A stretch of DNA of 64,000 nucleotides from Methylomonas koyamae (GCF_006483455.1 NZ_PPPU01000006.1:1-64000); one strand, 5' to 3'; numbered from the stretch's first letter, positions 7,025 to 17,918 are shown. Notes: generated by a model from the sequence alone, not told the origin. Translations and numbers: made by a program.

Positions 7025-10000
7025 GGTTGCCTGCTTGAATCCGGGCGTTCGTTTTTAGCCAGCCGGTGATGGCGGCCAATAGACGGTCGTTTTCCGCTAT
7101 CAATTGCGCATAGGCTTCCTCGGTGCCGGGCGAGTTTGCTTTTAAGGCCGCTTCCAGTGCCGCGGCCTTGGCGACGGCATCGCTGGCGCCGAGGTTGGCT
7201 ATTTGGCCTTTGAGTCGGTGCGCAACCTGTCTGGCCTCAGTCCAATCCCGGTTGGCGAAATGTCTTTTCAAACTGGCGATCACTTCGTTATTTTCGCCGG
7301 CGTAGAGCGCCAGTAACTCGATAAAAAGCTCCCGGTCGCCGAATAAATTGAGTTGAGAACGAGCGGAGTCTATGCCGGGAATGCTCGGCCATTCGGCCTC
7401 TGGTGCCGGGTTGGAGAACGCGGTTGTGGTATCCGGCGACAACGGTTTCGCTATGTCGGCACCTGCATTGTCCGGAATTTGGCCGGCAGCCGATGGCCGC
7501 TGCGGCTGATTCGGCCGCCTAATCCAACGGCTGAGTACGGCGATCATCTGCTCGGGATCCAGCGGTTTGGGCAGGAAGTCGGTCATGCCGATCTGCAGGC
7601 AGTTTTCGCGTTCGGTTTCGGTAACGCCGGCTGTCAGCGCGATGATCGGCAGTTCGACGTACTTGGGATTTGCCCTGATCCTGCCGGTAGCCTCGGCACC
7701 GCCCATGCCGGGCATGTGGACGTCCATCAGGATGGCGTCGAACTCTTGGCGCTCCAGCCACTCCAGCGCCTCGGCGCCGTTGTTGGCAATGTCGACCTCA
7801 ACGTTTGCGAGTTTGAGGAATTCCGTGACCACTTTCTGGTTGATCTTGTTGTCCTCAGCGACCAAAATCCGGGCGCCGGCCAGCGCCAGACCTTTTTGCC
7901 GCAGATCTTGACTCAATGCGCCGGCGCTGCGCCGTTCGGAACGACGGTCGATGACATGAGGCGAGGGCGCTGAAGCCAAAACGGTCGGCAGCACGAAGTG
8001 GAAGGTGGAGCCTTGCCCCGGCGTACTGTCGATTTTCAGTTGGCTGCCCATCAGTTCCAGCAGTTGTTTGGTGATGGCCAGACCAAGGCCGGTACCGCCG
8101 AAGCGGCGAGTGGCGGAACCGTCCACTTGACTGAAGGGCTGAAACAGCCGGCTTTGGTCTTCCTCGGTAATGCCGATGCCGCTGTCGGCCACAGCGAAAC
8201 TTAGCCGGGCCGACGAGCCTTCTTGCGCTAAAGGTTTGATGTGGATGCCGATCCGTCCGCGCTCGGTGAACTTGATAGCGTTGCCGATCAGGTTGGCGAG
8301 GATTTGCTGCAGGCGCAACGCATCGCCGATCAGCTCGGCGGGTGTGTCTTCAGCGATATCGATGGTCAAGGCCAGCGCCTTTTCGGCGGCACGGTGCGAG
8401 AACAGGCTGTACAGGTTATCGAGCAAGGTTTTAAGGTTAAAGTGTTGTTGGTCGATTGTGAGCTTTCCGGCCTCGAGTTTGGAGAAATCGAGAATGTCGT
8501 TCAGGATGCCCAGCAGGCTCTCTGACGACGCGTTGATCTTTTCCAGGTAGTCTCTGACTTCGACAGGCAACTCTTTATCCAGCGCCAGTTTGGATAAGCC
8601 GATGATGCCGTTCATCGGCGTGCGGATCTCGTGCGACATGTTGGCGAGGAATTCGGATTTGGTTTTGGCCAGGCCTTCGGCAACTTGTTTGGCGTCTTCG
8701 AGCGACACCAGATATTGCTTCTGTTCGGTAATGTCGCGCATGATGGTGGACAACATTTGCGGATTGCCGGCTTCGTCGCGGTGCAGAAGCAGGATTTGGG
8801 AGACGGGAATTTCTCGGCCGTCCTGGTTCAGAATAGCGGTTTCATTTTTCCAGTAACCGTGTTTCAGAACGGCCGGAACGCCTTCTTCCAGAATTTTCTG
8901 CGCAGCCCATTCCGGGTGCATGTCCTGGATCTTGCGGTTGGAAAGGTCGGCGTTGTCGTCCAGCCCCACCATTCGCCGCGCCATGAGGTTATGGAACAGC
9001 AAATTGCCCGACATGTCCGCGGTACCGATATAGTCAGGGCTTTCGTTGATGATGCGGAGCAGCTGCTTTAACTCCTGTTCCTGCTGCTTTCTTTCGGTGA
9101 TGTCGGTATGGGTGCCGATCACCCGCAACGGGTTGCCTTGGGCATCTCGGCTGACTACCATGCCGCGTCCCAGAATCCATTTGTAATGGCCGTCGCCGCA
9201 GATGACCCGGTGCTCGCAGCTGAAATTGGGCGACTCGCCTCTAAAGTGGGTTTGCAACGCCGCCTCGGCTATCGCCAGGTCGTTTGGGTGGACAAGTTGC
9301 CGCCAGGTGTCGATATTGGGTTTCATCGACCCTTCTTCGAAACCCTGAATTTCGTACCAGCGTTTTGAATAGACGATCAGGCCGGCGCCGATATTCCAGT
9401 CCCAGACGCCGTCGCCGGCGCCCTCGAGCGCAAACTGCCAGCGTTCCTCGCTTTCTCTGGCTTTGTCCAAGGCCAGGATGTTTTCGGTCATATCGAAGCA
9501 ACTGCCGATATAGCCCAGAAAATTTCCCAGGGCGTCGAAACGGGGAACGCCGTTATCCTGGAGCCAGCGGTACTCGCCGTCATGACGCCGCAAGCGGTAT
9601 TCCATGTGGAAGGAGGTTCTCCGGTCGAAGTGGCCGGTATAAATTTCGAGACAGCGATCGATGTCGTCCGGATGCACCCCGGCCGTCCAACCCTGGCCCA
9701 ATTCCTGTTCCATGGTCCGCCCGGTAAAATCCAGCCATACCTTGTTGAACCAATTGCAGCGCCCGTCGGCACCGGCAACCCAAATCAGTACCGGTGCGGC
9801 ATTGGAAACCGACTGAAAGCGGCTTTCGGATTCTTTGAGTAATAGCTGGTTGGCTTTCAAGCGTTCGGTTTGCTCCCGTAAATCGTCGGTGAGGTTGCGA
9901 GCGATCTTGTGGGCGCGAATCCGCGTATTTGCAGACAGCCAAAACAGTCCCAATGTCAAAAAAGCGATGGACACCAGGCCGAAATACTCGGGCCACGGCT

Positions 10001-10958
10001 TAGCGACGTGGTTGATGGTTGCGTAGCCGGGCAGGGCCGTAAAATGTAAGATCCAAGTGTGTCCGCCGACTTCGAGATTGACGTCATGCGTCAATAGCGG
10101 ATTGGCTGCGGTATACCCGTCCGCTGTCATGTCGGGTGCGCTATTGAACAAGGAATTTTCAGTGGTTTTTTCGCCATCGAAAATTTGTAAATCCAACGCG
10201 GACAGTTCGCCCTCGACGATGGGTTTGATGAGATCGTTCATGCGGTAAGGGCTATACACCCAGCCGATCAGCGACGCGCGTCTCTGGTCTAAAGTTTGGG
10301 TGATAGCACCATTCTTGAAAACCGGCAAATAAGCCAATACTCCCGCTTGGACGTCGGTTTTGGTTTCCTGCACCAGTTTTACCTTGCCGGAGAATGCAAT
10401 GTCCCCAATATCTCGCGCCCGCAGCATCGCCTCGTTTCTGGTGGGCTCGGATAGCATGTCGTAGCCGAACGCCCTTAGATTTCTGCCGGAAAAAGGTTCC
10501 AGAAAAATAATGCTGGAATACTGCTCTCTATCGCCGGGCGGATTGACCACATATTCGGGAAAGCCCTGGTTGCGGATCTGGGCAATATGGGCTGGCAAGT
10601 CTGCTCGGGAAATCAATTCGGAAAATCCGACGCCTTGAATGCCCCGGTAAGTTTGATCGAGGTCGAGCTTTTCGACGAAATTTTTCCATTCGGCTCTTTC
10701 GACGCTGTTGGACGCCGCAAACAGGCCGGCGCCGGCTTTCAATAGCTGGGCATAGGCGTTCAAACGCTCGTTGATTTTTGTGGAAATGCGCTGGGAATCC
10801 TCGCGCAGAGCCTTATCCAGGCTTTGCTGTTGGCGGAGGTGGAGATTGAAACCGATAGAGGCCAGAAAAATAATCACAATACCGAATGCCACAGCGTATA
10901 ACACTCTGTGGGACTCGATAGTTAACACATTACGCTTATCTGCGGTGCGTTGCCTCAT
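7014..10958 (-). CDS. hybrid sensor histidine kinase: CHASE, PAS repeats, HisKA, HATPase, REC, Hpt
   Basis: 1314 residues. Two transmembrane helices (about 18-38 and 325-345) bracket a periplasmic CHASE sensor domain. Three PAS/PAC units follow (about 370-750). The HisKA H-box SHEIRTPMNG has its phosphorylatable His at 776. ATPase boxes are NLIGNAIKF, DSGIGI and GGTGLGLAI. A receiver domain has phosphoacceptor Asp 1079 (MDVHMPG), and a C-terminal Hpt domain has His 1247 (AHRLKG). This is a complete His-Asp-His relay in one protein whose last His should pass phosphate to the overlapping GGDEF regulator. The ligand cannot be told from sequence. CHASE domains bind small extracellular molecules. 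Confidence 0.95.
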   Translation of the reverse strand: MRQRTADKRNVLTIESHRVLYAVAFGIVIIFLASIGFNLHLRQQQSLDKALREDSQRISTKINERLNAYAQLLKAGAGLFAASNSVERAEWKNFVEKLDLDQTYRGIQGVGFSELISRADLPAHIAQIRNQGFPEYVVNPPGDREQYSSIIFLEPFSGRNLRAFGYDMLSEPTRNEAMLRARDIGDIAFSGKVKLVQETKTDVQAGVLAYLPVFKNGAITQTLDQRRASLIGWVYSPYRMNDLIKPIVEGELSALDLQIFDGEKTTENSLFNSAPDMTADGYTAANPLLTHDVNLEVGGHTWILHFTALPGYATINHVAKPWPEYFGLVSIAFLTLGLFWLSANTRIRAHKIARNLTDDLREQTERLKANQLLLKESESRFQSVSNAAPVLIWVAGADGRCNWFNKVWLDFTGRTMEQELGQGWTAGVHPDDIDRCLEIYTGHFDRRTSFHMEYRLRRHDGEYRWLQDNGVPRFDALGNFLGYIGSCFDMTENILALDKARESEERWQFALEGAGDGVWDWNIGAGLIVYSKRWYEIQGFEEGSMKPNIDTWRQLVHPNDLAIAEAALQTHFRGESPNFSCEHRVICGDGHYKWILGRGMVVSRDAQGNPLRVIGTHTDITERKQQEQELKQLLRIINESPDYIGTADMSGNLLFHNLMARRMVGLDDNADLSNRKIQDMHPEWAAQKILEEGVPAVLKHGYWKNETAILNQDGREIPVSQILLLHRDEAGNPQMLSTIMRDITEQKQYLVSLEDAKQVAEGLAKTKSEFLANMSHEIRTPMNGIIGLSKLALDKELPVEVRDYLEKINASSESLLGILNDILDFSKLEAGKLTIDQQHFNLKTLLDNLYSLFSHRAAEKALALTIDIAEDTPAELIGDALRLQQILANLIGNAIKFTERGRIGIHIKPLAQEGSSARLSFAVADSGIGITEEDQSRLFQPFSQVDGSATRRFGGTGLGLAITKQLLELMGSQLKIDSTPGQGSTFHFVLPTVLASAPSPHVIDRRSERRSAGALSQDLRQKGLALAGARILVAEDNKINQKVVTEFLKLANVEVDIANNGAEALEWLERQEFDAILMDVHMPGMGGAEATGRIRANPKYVELPIIALTAGVTETERENCLQIGMTDFLPKPLDPEQMIAVLSRWIRRPNQPQRPSAAGQIPDNAGADIAKPLSPDTTTAFSNPAPEAEWPSIPGIDSARSQLNLFGDRELFIELLALYAGENNEVIASLKRHFANRDWTEARQVAHRLKGQIANLGASDAVAKAAALEAALKANSPGTEEAYAQLIAENDRLLAAITGWLKTNARIQAGNHAN

Positions 10959-11153
10959 AGGACGGGATGACCGATGTGAGTGTAAGCCAAGTCCGATTTG
11001 ACGATTAATCGATCGGCGCCAAATCGGTGCGTCGATCAGGTGATATTCAGTTTATCAGAATCGTGAAGCTTGTTTGGTCGACGGGCGCTGGCCGTATCGA
11101 AACGGATCGGAGGGATGGCTCAATTGCTTTGGGCGTAACGGACAACAGCGCGT

Positions 11154-11179
11154 AAAAAAGCCAGGCTGGGCCTGGCCTT
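11154..11179 (-). terminator. intrinsic terminator after parA-like gene
   Basis: On the minus strand, AAGGCCAGGC pairs with GCCTGGCTT around a three-base loop and runs into six T. It starts about 27 bases past the stop of the ParA gene. Confidence 0.75.
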
Positions 11180-11205
11180 GTAGGTTTTATAGCGCGCGGG
11201 ATGGG

Positions 11206-11979
11206 CTATTGGTGAATTTCCAAATGCAAGGCGCGGTATTCTTCGGTCAGTTTGTGTGACGGGGCGTAGTGGACCAGCGGTTGGGCATCGCTGTGCGATT
11301 CGCGGACTTTAACCGAGGTGGAGATTTTGGTTTCCAGTACCGGCAGGCCTTCCGCGATCAGGTCTTCGACCAGTTGCCGCGGCAGGTTGGCTTGTTTTTG
11401 GTATTGGTTGACGACGACGCCCTCCACCTCCAGATGCGGGTTGTGGTCGGCTTTGACTTCGGTGATCGCGCGCATCAGCGTGTAAAGTGCTTCGCGGGCG
11501 AAGGTGTCGCAGTCGAACGGGATCAGACATCTTTCGGCTGCGATCAGCGCAGACAGGCTGTAGAAGTTCAGAATCGGCGGCGTGTCGATATAGATGTGCT
11601 CGAAGCCTTCCAGTCGTTCCAACGCTTCGCGCAGTTTGTAGATTTTATGCCGCGACTCCAGCCGGCTTTGCAGGCCTTCCAGGTCGGAATGCGACGGCAG
11701 CACGTACAGGTTGGGGAAGGGCGTTTCGTGGATCAGGCCGTCCAGGCCTTCCTTGCCGCCGCCGAACAGGCCCAAACCGAGGCTGTCCTTGAAAAAGTGG
11801 GCAATGGTTTTATCGGAATCCGCGACCTTGCTGCCCAGCAGGTATTGCGTCGAGTTGCCTTGGACGTCGAGGTCGATTACCAGGGTTTTTTTGCCTTCAA
11901 CGGCACTGATCGCCGCCAAATTACAGGTAATGGTGGATTTACCGACGCCGCCTTTCTGATTGAAAATCACCCTGCGCAT
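11206..11979 (-). CDS. ParA-family ATPase, no ParB partner
   Basis: 257 residues with the deviant Walker A FNQKGGVGKST at residues 6-16 (both Lys present), the Walker A' Asp in VIDLDVQGNST, and the switch region IDTPP. ParA/MinD ATPases dimerise on ATP and position DNA or protein cargo. There is no parB, no centromere-like repeats and no chemotaxis or flagellar gene beside it, so the cargo is unknown. It lies between a hybrid kinase operon and a zinc-ribbon gene and has its own terminator. Confidence 0.85.
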   Translation of the reverse strand: MRRVIFNQKGGVGKSTITCNLAAISAVEGKKTLVIDLDVQGNSTQYLLGSKVADSDKTIAHFFKDSLGLGLFGGGKEGLDGLIHETPFPNLYVLPSHSDLEGLQSRLESRHKIYKLREALERLEGFEHIYIDTPPILNFYSLSALIAAERCLIPFDCDTFAREALYTLMRAITEVKADHNPHLEVEGVVVNQYQKQANLPRQLVEDLIAEGLPVLETKISTSVKVRESHSDAQPLVHYAPSHKLTEEYRALHLEIHQ

Positions 11980-12036
11980 AATCGCCCTCGATCAAGGAAA
12001 AATAAAGCCCGCATTATAAGGTTTGAGCCCGCAATA

Positions 12037-12525
12037 TCAACAACGGCTGAAACTGCTGCCTTTGCATTCGGGGCAGGCCGGGATGATGCTGGTGGATTTG
12101 AAGGCGATTTGCTTGCCGCAAACGTCGCAGGTGAAGGTGCCGGGGCCGGCCACTTCGCCGCTCTGGTAGGGGTGGTACAGTTTGGCTTCCATTTCCAGCG
12201 CCGCCAGCTTGACCCGGGTCTTGTCGGCAATGTCGAGAAAGGCTTCCAGCGCGAAGTTCTCGATCAGTTCGATGTCGAATTTCAGCCACTCGGACAGCGA
12301 GTCGTTTTCTTCCTTCAGGCTTGGCGACGTGGCGACGTGTTCGACGTCGCGCATCACATAGTCGGCGATTTTGTTGATTTCTTCCTGGGTATGGCCGCCC
12401 AGCGCGGCGGTTTTTTTCTTGGCGATTTCCAGCGCGTCGGCTACCGAATGCAGCGTGTCGTCCATCGCTTCGTACAGATGGCCCATCAAGTCGTCGTATG
12501 CGTCGATCAGTTTGTTTTCGCCCAT
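12037..12525 (-). CDS. zinc-ribbon protein, DUF1451 (YbeL-like)
   Basis: 162 residues. A long helical N-terminal part (LIDAYDDLMGHLYEAMDDTL, then several amphipathic helices) precedes a C-terminal rubredoxin-like zinc ribbon with CDVC and CPEC pairs. The layout matches Escherichia coli YbeL, which also lies beside leuS; here the gene is divergent from leuS with about 90 bp between. Molecular function is not established. A short GC-rich C-terminal tail follows the second Cys pair. Confidence 0.8.
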   Translation of the reverse strand: MGENKLIDAYDDLMGHLYEAMDDTLHSVADALEIAKKKTAALGGHTQEEINKIADYVMRDVEHVATSPSLKEENDSLSEWLKFDIELIENFALEAFLDIADKTRVKLAALEMEAKLYHPYQSGEVAGPGTFTCDVCGKQIAFKSTSIIPACPECKGSSFSRC

Positions 12526-12616
12526 GCTTACTCCCGCTTTTATTATAGTATTCGCGCTTTAGATTTAAGCGCCTGTAAGGTATTCTAGCGCCTTTTTACA
12601 GCAAAAGACGAACAGG

Positions 12617-15205
12617 ATGGAAGAGCATTACAACCCCGCGGCGATCGAAGAAAAAGTCCAAGCCGATTGGGAAAAATCAGGCGTGTTTACCGCAACCGAG
12701 GATACCGGCAAGGAAAAATACTACTGCTTGTCGATGTTCCCCTATCCGAGCGGCAAGCTACATATGGGTCACGTCCGCAACTATACGATCGGTGACGTGA
12801 TCAGCCGCTTCCAACGCATGCAACGCAAACACGTGTTGCAGCCGATGGGCTGGGACGCTTTCGGCCTGCCGGCGGAAAACGCCGCAATGCAAAACAAGGT
12901 GCATCCGGCCGATTGGACCTATTCCAATATCGATTACATGCGCGACCAGCTCAAACGTCTGGGCTTCGGCTACGACTGGAGCCGCGAGCTGGCGACTTGC
13001 GATCCGGAATACTATCGCTGGGAACAATGGTTCTTCATCCGCCTGCTGGAAAAAGGCCTGGTCTATAAAAAAACGGCGCCGGTCAACTGGTGCCCGCACG
13101 ACCAGACTGTGTTGGCCAACGAGCAGGTTATCGATGGCTGCTGCTGGCGTTGCGATACCCAGGTCGAGAAAAAAGAAATCTCGCAGTGGTTTTTGAAAAT
13201 TACTGCTTATGCCCAGGAGTTGCTCGACGATCTGCAAAAACTGCCGGGTTGGCCGGAACAGGTCAGAACGATGCAGGCCAACTGGATCGGTCGTTCCGAA
13301 GGTGTGGAAATGGATTTTGCCGTCGACGGTTTCGAGTCGCCGATCCGCATCTACACCACCCGTCCCGACACCGTAATGGGCGTGACTTATGTTGCGGTAG
13401 CCGCCGAACACCCGGTCGCTAAAAAAGCCGCCGAAACCAATGCCGAGATTGCCGAATTTATCGAATCCTGCAAGCAGATGGAAACCTCGGAAGCGGCGAT
13501 GGAAACCATGGAAAAACGCGGCATCGCCTCCGGTTACAACGCGATTCATCCGCTGACCGGCGAGTCGGTGCCGGTCTGGATCGCCAATTTCGTGTTGATG
13601 AGCTACGGCACCGGTGCCGTGATGTCGGTCCCGGCTCACGACCAGCGCGATTACGAATTTGCCAAACGCTACGGCATCGCGATTAAAGAAGTGATTGCGT
13701 CTGCTGACGGCAGCGATGATAGCGTCGCGGAAAAAGCCTTCACCGACAAAGGTGTGTTGCTTAACTCCGGCGAATTCGACGGTCTGGATTTCAAACAAGC
13801 CTTCGACGCCATCGCCGCCAAATTGGCCGGTCTCGGCAAGGGCGAGCGCAAAACCAACTTTAGATTGCGCGACTGGGGCGTATCCCGCCAACGTTATTGG
13901 GGCGCGCCGATTCCGGTGGTGTATTGCGACGACTGCGGTACCGTCCCGGTCCCCGACGAGCAATTGCCGGTGACCCTGCCGCGCGACGTGGTGCTGGACG
14001 GTTCGCAGTCGCCATTGGCCGCGCATCCGACCTTCCCGCACACCACCTGCCCGAAATGCGGCAAGCCGGCCCGGCGCGAAACCGATACCTTCGATACCTT
14101 CATGGAATCGTCCTGGTACTTTGCCCGCTACGCCAGCAGCGACTGCCACACGGCGATGCTGGACCAGCGCGCCAACTACTGGCTGCCGGTCGACCATTAC
14201 ATCGGCGGTATCGAGCACGCGATTCTGCATTTGCTCTACTCGCGCTTTTACAACAAATTGCTGCGCGACGAAGGCTTGCTGGTTTGCGATGAGCCGTTCA
14301 AAAATCTGCTGACCCAGGGCATGGTGGTCGCCGAGACTTTTTACCAATTCGACGAACACGGCCATAAAAAGTATTTCAACCTGACCCAGATCGAAGTCGA
14401 GCGCGACGCCAAGGGCAAGATCGTCGGCGCCAAGTTATTGGAAGACGGTTCGCCGGTCACGGTCGGCGCGATCGAAAAAATGTCGAAGTCAAAAAACAAC
14501 GGCGTCGATCCGCAGGTGCTGATCGACAAATACGGCGCCGATACCGTGCGTTTGTATACGATGTTCACCTCGCCGCCGGACCAATCGCTGGAATGGAACG
14601 ACGCCGGCGTCGAAGGTGCGTTTCGCTTCCTGAAGCGGTTGTGGCGGCAAGTGTATCTGCACGTTGAAGCCGGTTTGCCGCAAGCGACGCTGGATAAAGC
14701 GGCCTTGACCGACGATCAAAAAGCCCTGCGCCGCCAGTTGCACCAGGCCTTGCAAAAGGTGACCGACGACATGGCCCGTCGCCACACCTTCAACACCGCG
14801 ATTGCTGCCAATATGGAGCTGGTCAACGCGTTGAACAAATTTGAGGACGACAGCGCCAACGGCCGGGCGGTACGCCAGGAAGTGCTGGAAGCCATCGTGT
14901 TGATGTTGGCGCCGATCATTCCGCACGCGGCGCAGCAACTGTGGAACGATCTGGGTCGTGACAGCGATATCGTCGTCGCAGCATGGCCGGAACTGGACGA
15001 GTCGGCGTTGGTGCAGGACAGCATTGAGATGGTGGTGCAGGTCAACGGCAAATTGCGTGGCAAATTGGCGGTTGCGGTCAGCGCCTCCAAGGAACAGATC
15101 GAAACCTTGGCCTTGGCCGATGCCAATGTGCAGCGCTTCCTCGAGGGTAAGCCGGTCAAAAAGCTGATCGTCGTGCCGCAAAAACTGGTGAATATCGTTG
15201 TTTAA
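12617..15205 (+). CDS. leuS: leucyl-tRNA synthetase
   Basis: 862 residues, full bacterial length. The class I HIGH motif appears as [14 protein letters not shown], and KMSKS as EKMSKSKNN near residue 625. The CP1 editing domain contains the threonine-rich [15 protein letters not shown] segment, and a zinc-type insertion [10 protein letters not shown] lies near residue 480. The ATG at 12617 follows AACAGG. It charges tRNA-Leu and hydrolyses mischarged species. lptE follows with 19 bp spacing and then holA, the usual leuS-lptE-holA operon. Confidence 0.98.
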   Translation: MEEHYNPAAIEEKVQADWEKSGVFTATEDTGKEKYYCLSMFPYPSGKLHMGHVRNYTIGDVISRFQRMQRKHVLQPMGWDAFGLPAENAAMQNKVHPADWTYSNIDYMRDQLKRLGFGYDWSRELATCDPEYYRWEQWFFIRLLEKGLVYKKTAPVNWCPHDQTVLANEQVIDGCCWRCDTQVEKKEISQWFLKITAYAQELLDDLQKLPGWPEQVRTMQANWIGRSEGVEMDFAVDGFESPIRIYTTRPDTVMGVTYVAVAAEHPVAKKAAETNAEIAEFIESCKQMETSEAAMETMEKRGIASGYNAIHPLTGESVPVWIANFVLMSYGTGAVMSVPAHDQRDYEFAKRYGIAIKEVIASADGSDDSVAEKAFTDKGVLLNSGEFDGLDFKQAFDAIAAKLAGLGKGERKTNFRLRDWGVSRQRYWGAPIPVVYCDDCGTVPVPDEQLPVTLPRDVVLDGSQSPLAAHPTFPHTTCPKCGKPARRETDTFDTFMESSWYFARYASSDCHTAMLDQRANYWLPVDHYIGGIEHAILHLLYSRFYNKLLRDEGLLVCDEPFKNLLTQGMVVAETFYQFDEHGHKKYFNLTQIEVERDAKGKIVGAKLLEDGSPVTVGAIEKMSKSKNNGVDPQVLIDKYGADTVRLYTMFTSPPDQSLEWNDAGVEGAFRFLKRLWRQVYLHVEAGLPQATLDKAALTDDQKALRRQLHQALQKVTDDMARRHTFNTAIAANMELVNALNKFEDDSANGRAVRQEVLEAIVLMLAPIIPHAAQQLWNDLGRDSDIVVAAWPELDESALVQDSIEMVVQVNGKLRGKLAVAVSASKEQIETLALADANVQRFLEGKPVKKLIVVPQKLVNIVV

Positions 15206-15224
15206 TTGCGTTGGTAAAAAGCCG

Positions 15225-15722
15225 ATGAAGCGCTTGTTTCGATATCTGGTTCTGGCGGCATTGTTGGCGCAAGCCGGTTGCGGCTACCATTTGCGCGGCT
15301 CGATCGAGATGCCGGCCGCGCTGAAGAGTCTTTACATTTTCGGCGCTTCCGGACCGTTGCAAAACGAAATGCAGCAAATCATGCGGGCTTCGAAAGGCAA
15401 ATTGGCGCCGACGCCGAACGAGGCCGGTGTCGTCATCAAAGTGTTGAGAGAAGACATGCGCAGCCGGGTGCTGTCTATCGGCTCCACCGGTAAATCCAGC
15501 GAATCCGAGCTGGAATATTATCTGCGCTTCCAGTTCTTCGACGATAAGGAGACTGCGATGATGGATGAACAAGTCATCGAATTATCCCGCGAATTTTTCA
15601 ACGACCAGACCGCGGTGTTGGCGAAAACCAACGAGGAACAGTTGATCCGCGGCGAGATTTACAAGCAGGCGGCCCGGATGATCCTGGCCCGCGCCCGGGT
15701 GGCGATCGACAACCAGAAGTAA
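15225..15722 (+). CDS. lptE: LPS-assembly lipoprotein LptE
   Basis: 165 residues from the ATG at 15225. A TTG start overlapping leuS would add nine residues ahead of a clean lipoprotein signal, so ATG is preferred. The signal peptide ends LLAQAGC, with lipobox Cys at about residue 19, followed by GYHLRG as in LptE/RlpB. It is an outer-membrane lipoprotein that plugs and assembles the LptD barrel for lipopolysaccharide export. It lies between leuS and holA. Confidence 0.93.
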   Translation: MKRLFRYLVLAALLAQAGCGYHLRGSIEMPAALKSLYIFGASGPLQNEMQQIMRASKGKLAPTPNEAGVVIKVLREDMRSRVLSIGSTGKSSESELEYYLRFQFFDDKETAMMDEQVIELSREFFNDQTAVLAKTNEEQLIRGEIYKQAARMILARARVAIDNQK

Positions 15723-15727
15723 AAAAC

Positions 15728-16741
15728 GTGCGCTTGAAAGTCGAACAGTTGGCTGCGGCGTTGCAAAAATCCGTGGCGCCGGTCTATCTGGTCAGCGGCG
15801 ACGAACCTTTGCAACTGGGCGAAGCCGCCGACGACATTCGCCAGGCTGCCCGCGCGGCCGGTTACACCACCCGCGAAGTGATTTCGGTCGAGTCCGGCCA
15901 CGAGTGGCCGCAACTTAGCCTGGAAGCCGATTCGCTATCCATATTTTCCGACAAAAAATTAATTGATCTGCGCCTGCCTTCGGCGAAGCCTGGAACGGAA
16001 GGCAGCAAGGCTTTGATCGCCTATTGCCAACACCTGCCGGACGATACCGTGCTGCTGGTGACGGCCGGCAAACTGGAGTCGGCGGCGCAAAAGTCGCAAT
16101 GGTTTCAAGCGTTGGACGCCGTTGGCGTCATCGTCCAGGTTTGGCCGCTGCAGGGGCAGGAGTGGTTAAACTGGTTGCAGCGCCGCGCCGAACGCAGGGG
16201 CATGCGGCTGGACAACGAGGCTTTGAAGAGCCTGGCCGCTCGTGTCGAGGGCAATCTATTGGCGGCCGCGCAGGAGATCGAAAAGCTTTACATCTTGCAT
16301 GGTGCGGCTTTGGTCAGCAAAGCCATGATTGAGGACGACGTTGCCGACAGCGCCCGTTTCGACGTGTTCAAATTGACCGATGCCTTGCTGGAGGGAAAAT
16401 TGAACCGGTCTTTAAAAATATTGAACGGCTTGCAGGCTGAAGGCACCGCCGCTTCTATCGTGTTATGGGCGATTTGCCGGGAAACCCGGATGTTGTTGCT
16501 GGTCAAAGCCGAGTTGCGGCGTGGCGCTAATCCGGAAGCGGTGTTTAAGAAGTTTCAGATTTGGGATAAACGCAAATCTTTGGTGCAAGAGGCGTCTCGG
16601 CGCTTGCGGGCCGAACAGTTACAGGGGATTTTACGGGCCGGTGCAGAGGTGGACCGTTGCATCAAGGGGCAGGCCGGTGGCAACGAATGGGAAGGGTTGT
16701 TCGGTTTGTGTTTGCGATTCGCGGGAATGCCTGATTTTTGA
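15728..16741 (+). CDS. holA: DNA polymerase III subunit delta
   Basis: 337 residues with a GTG start five bases after the lptE stop. It has the AAA+ clamp-loader fold of HolA: PVYLVSGDEPLQLGEAADDIR at the N-terminus (wrench element for the beta clamp), SLSIFSDKKLIDLRLP, and a helical C-terminal collar. It opens the sliding clamp within the clamp-loader complex. It is the last gene of the leuS operon; a GC-rich hairpin at about 16762-16791 lies just downstream. Confidence 0.95.
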   Translation: MRLKVEQLAAALQKSVAPVYLVSGDEPLQLGEAADDIRQAARAAGYTTREVISVESGHEWPQLSLEADSLSIFSDKKLIDLRLPSAKPGTEGSKALIAYCQHLPDDTVLLVTAGKLESAAQKSQWFQALDAVGVIVQVWPLQGQEWLNWLQRRAERRGMRLDNEALKSLAARVEGNLLAAAQEIEKLYILHGAALVSKAMIEDDVADSARFDVFKLTDALLEGKLNRSLKILNGLQAEGTAASIVLWAICRETRMLLLVKAELRRGANPEAVFKKFQIWDKRKSLVQEASRRLRAEQLQGILRAGAEVDRCIKGQAGGNEWEGLFGLCLRFAGMPDF

Positions 16742-16819
16742 TGTTGCGAGTCGGCCGGAATCTGCTGCCCCGATTGAAGCGCCGGGGCAGCAAAGCCGCG
16801 AAGTCCTAACCGGAGTGGT

Positions 16820-17653
16820 TTAGGCGACGGTTTTTTTTCGTTGACCCGTGCCCAACAGGCCGACCAAGCCTGCGCCGAACATCCACGCCGCTGCCGGCAA
16901 CGGCACTGCAGTCAGGTTGATGGAGCCGTCGACGGCTGCCAAGGCGCCTTCGCTTTTGTTGTGGCCTTGCACGCTGGTGATGCCGGGAAGCAAGGTCGAG
17001 TTTTTCAAATCGATTGAAAACAAAGCACTGCCGCCGCCGATCGGCGCGCTATAAACGCTGGAATTGGAACTGCCGAAAATCCCCGAAAAACTCAGATCCA
17101 GCTGTTCGATGCCTTTGCCGGAAGATAGTGAGATAAATCCGCTACCGCCGGTCAGCGTGCCGGATAAAATCGCAGTGCCATCGTTAAAGCCGCTATCGGC
17201 GCTGAAGCTGAAGTCAGGCGTGGTGTCGAAATACAGGCCAACATTGCCCCCGGTCAGCGAGATGCTTTGCACTCCGCCCGGCAATACGGAATAGGTGCCG
17301 GTAAAATTGGCGACTACGGTTAATTCGAAGCCGCTGCCGCTACCAGACGCACCGCTGACGTTAAGTTGCGGCACGTTGATGCCGCCGGCATTGGTCAGAA
17401 TGTGGTCGTTGACATAGGTCTGGAAATAGCCGCTCAGCGTGCCGTCGTTATTGACTTTAACCAAGCCAACGCCCAAGCCGAAGTCGTAGGTGTCGAACGG
17501 GCCGACGACGGCTTCGTCGCCGGTGGCTCCGGGAGCTGCGGTGTAATTGGCTGTGCCGCTCCATGCCGCTGCCGAAGCGATAGGCGTAGTGATTGCCAAG
17601 CCCAGCAGTAGCAGGCTCTGCTTAAGATGATGCGAGAAAGCGCAGTGTTTCAT
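16820..17653 (-). CDS. PEP-CTERM/VPLPA-type exported protein
   Basis: 277 residues. A signal peptide (about 1-28) precedes a long Gly/Ser-rich beta region with no recognised enzyme motif. The C-terminus has VPLPAAAWMFGAGLVGLLG followed by QRKK, the typical sorting signal. The ATG at 17653 is preceded by GAGGG. Such proteins are taken by exosortase to the cell surface or exopolysaccharide matrix. This is the second carrier of the signal in the window. Confidence 0.8.
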   Translation of the reverse strand: MKHCAFSHHLKQSLLLLGLAITTPIASAAAWSGTANYTAAPGATGDEAVVGPFDTYDFGLGVGLVKVNNDGTLSGYFQTYVNDHILTNAGGINVPQLNVSGASGSGSGFELTVVANFTGTYSVLPGGVQSISLTGGNVGLYFDTTPDFSFSADSGFNDGTAILSGTLTGGSGFISLSSGKGIEQLDLSFSGIFGSSNSSVYSAPIGGGSALFSIDLKNSTLLPGITSVQGHNKSEGALAAVDGSINLTAVPLPAAAWMFGAGLVGLLGTGQRKKTVA

Positions 17654-17918
17654 GTTAATCCCTCAAAAAAGTGAAAAATATCGATCCCCCTCGGTGGGCG
17701 TTTATACCCGTTTCCGGTCAAGAATTCAAATTACAATTCAATTACCTAGCACTCAGGTCAGGGCTCCCGCGAAAATGGCGCGTCAGAGCCGATTTGTTAG
17801 GGGTTCGAACGGAAAGCCAGGTGGTCGATTCCTTCCAATATTCGTGGTTTTTTGGCGGGCGAGCATAAGCTACAATTTCGCCCGTTTATTAAACGTTGTT
17901 ACAACCGAGGATTAAGCA

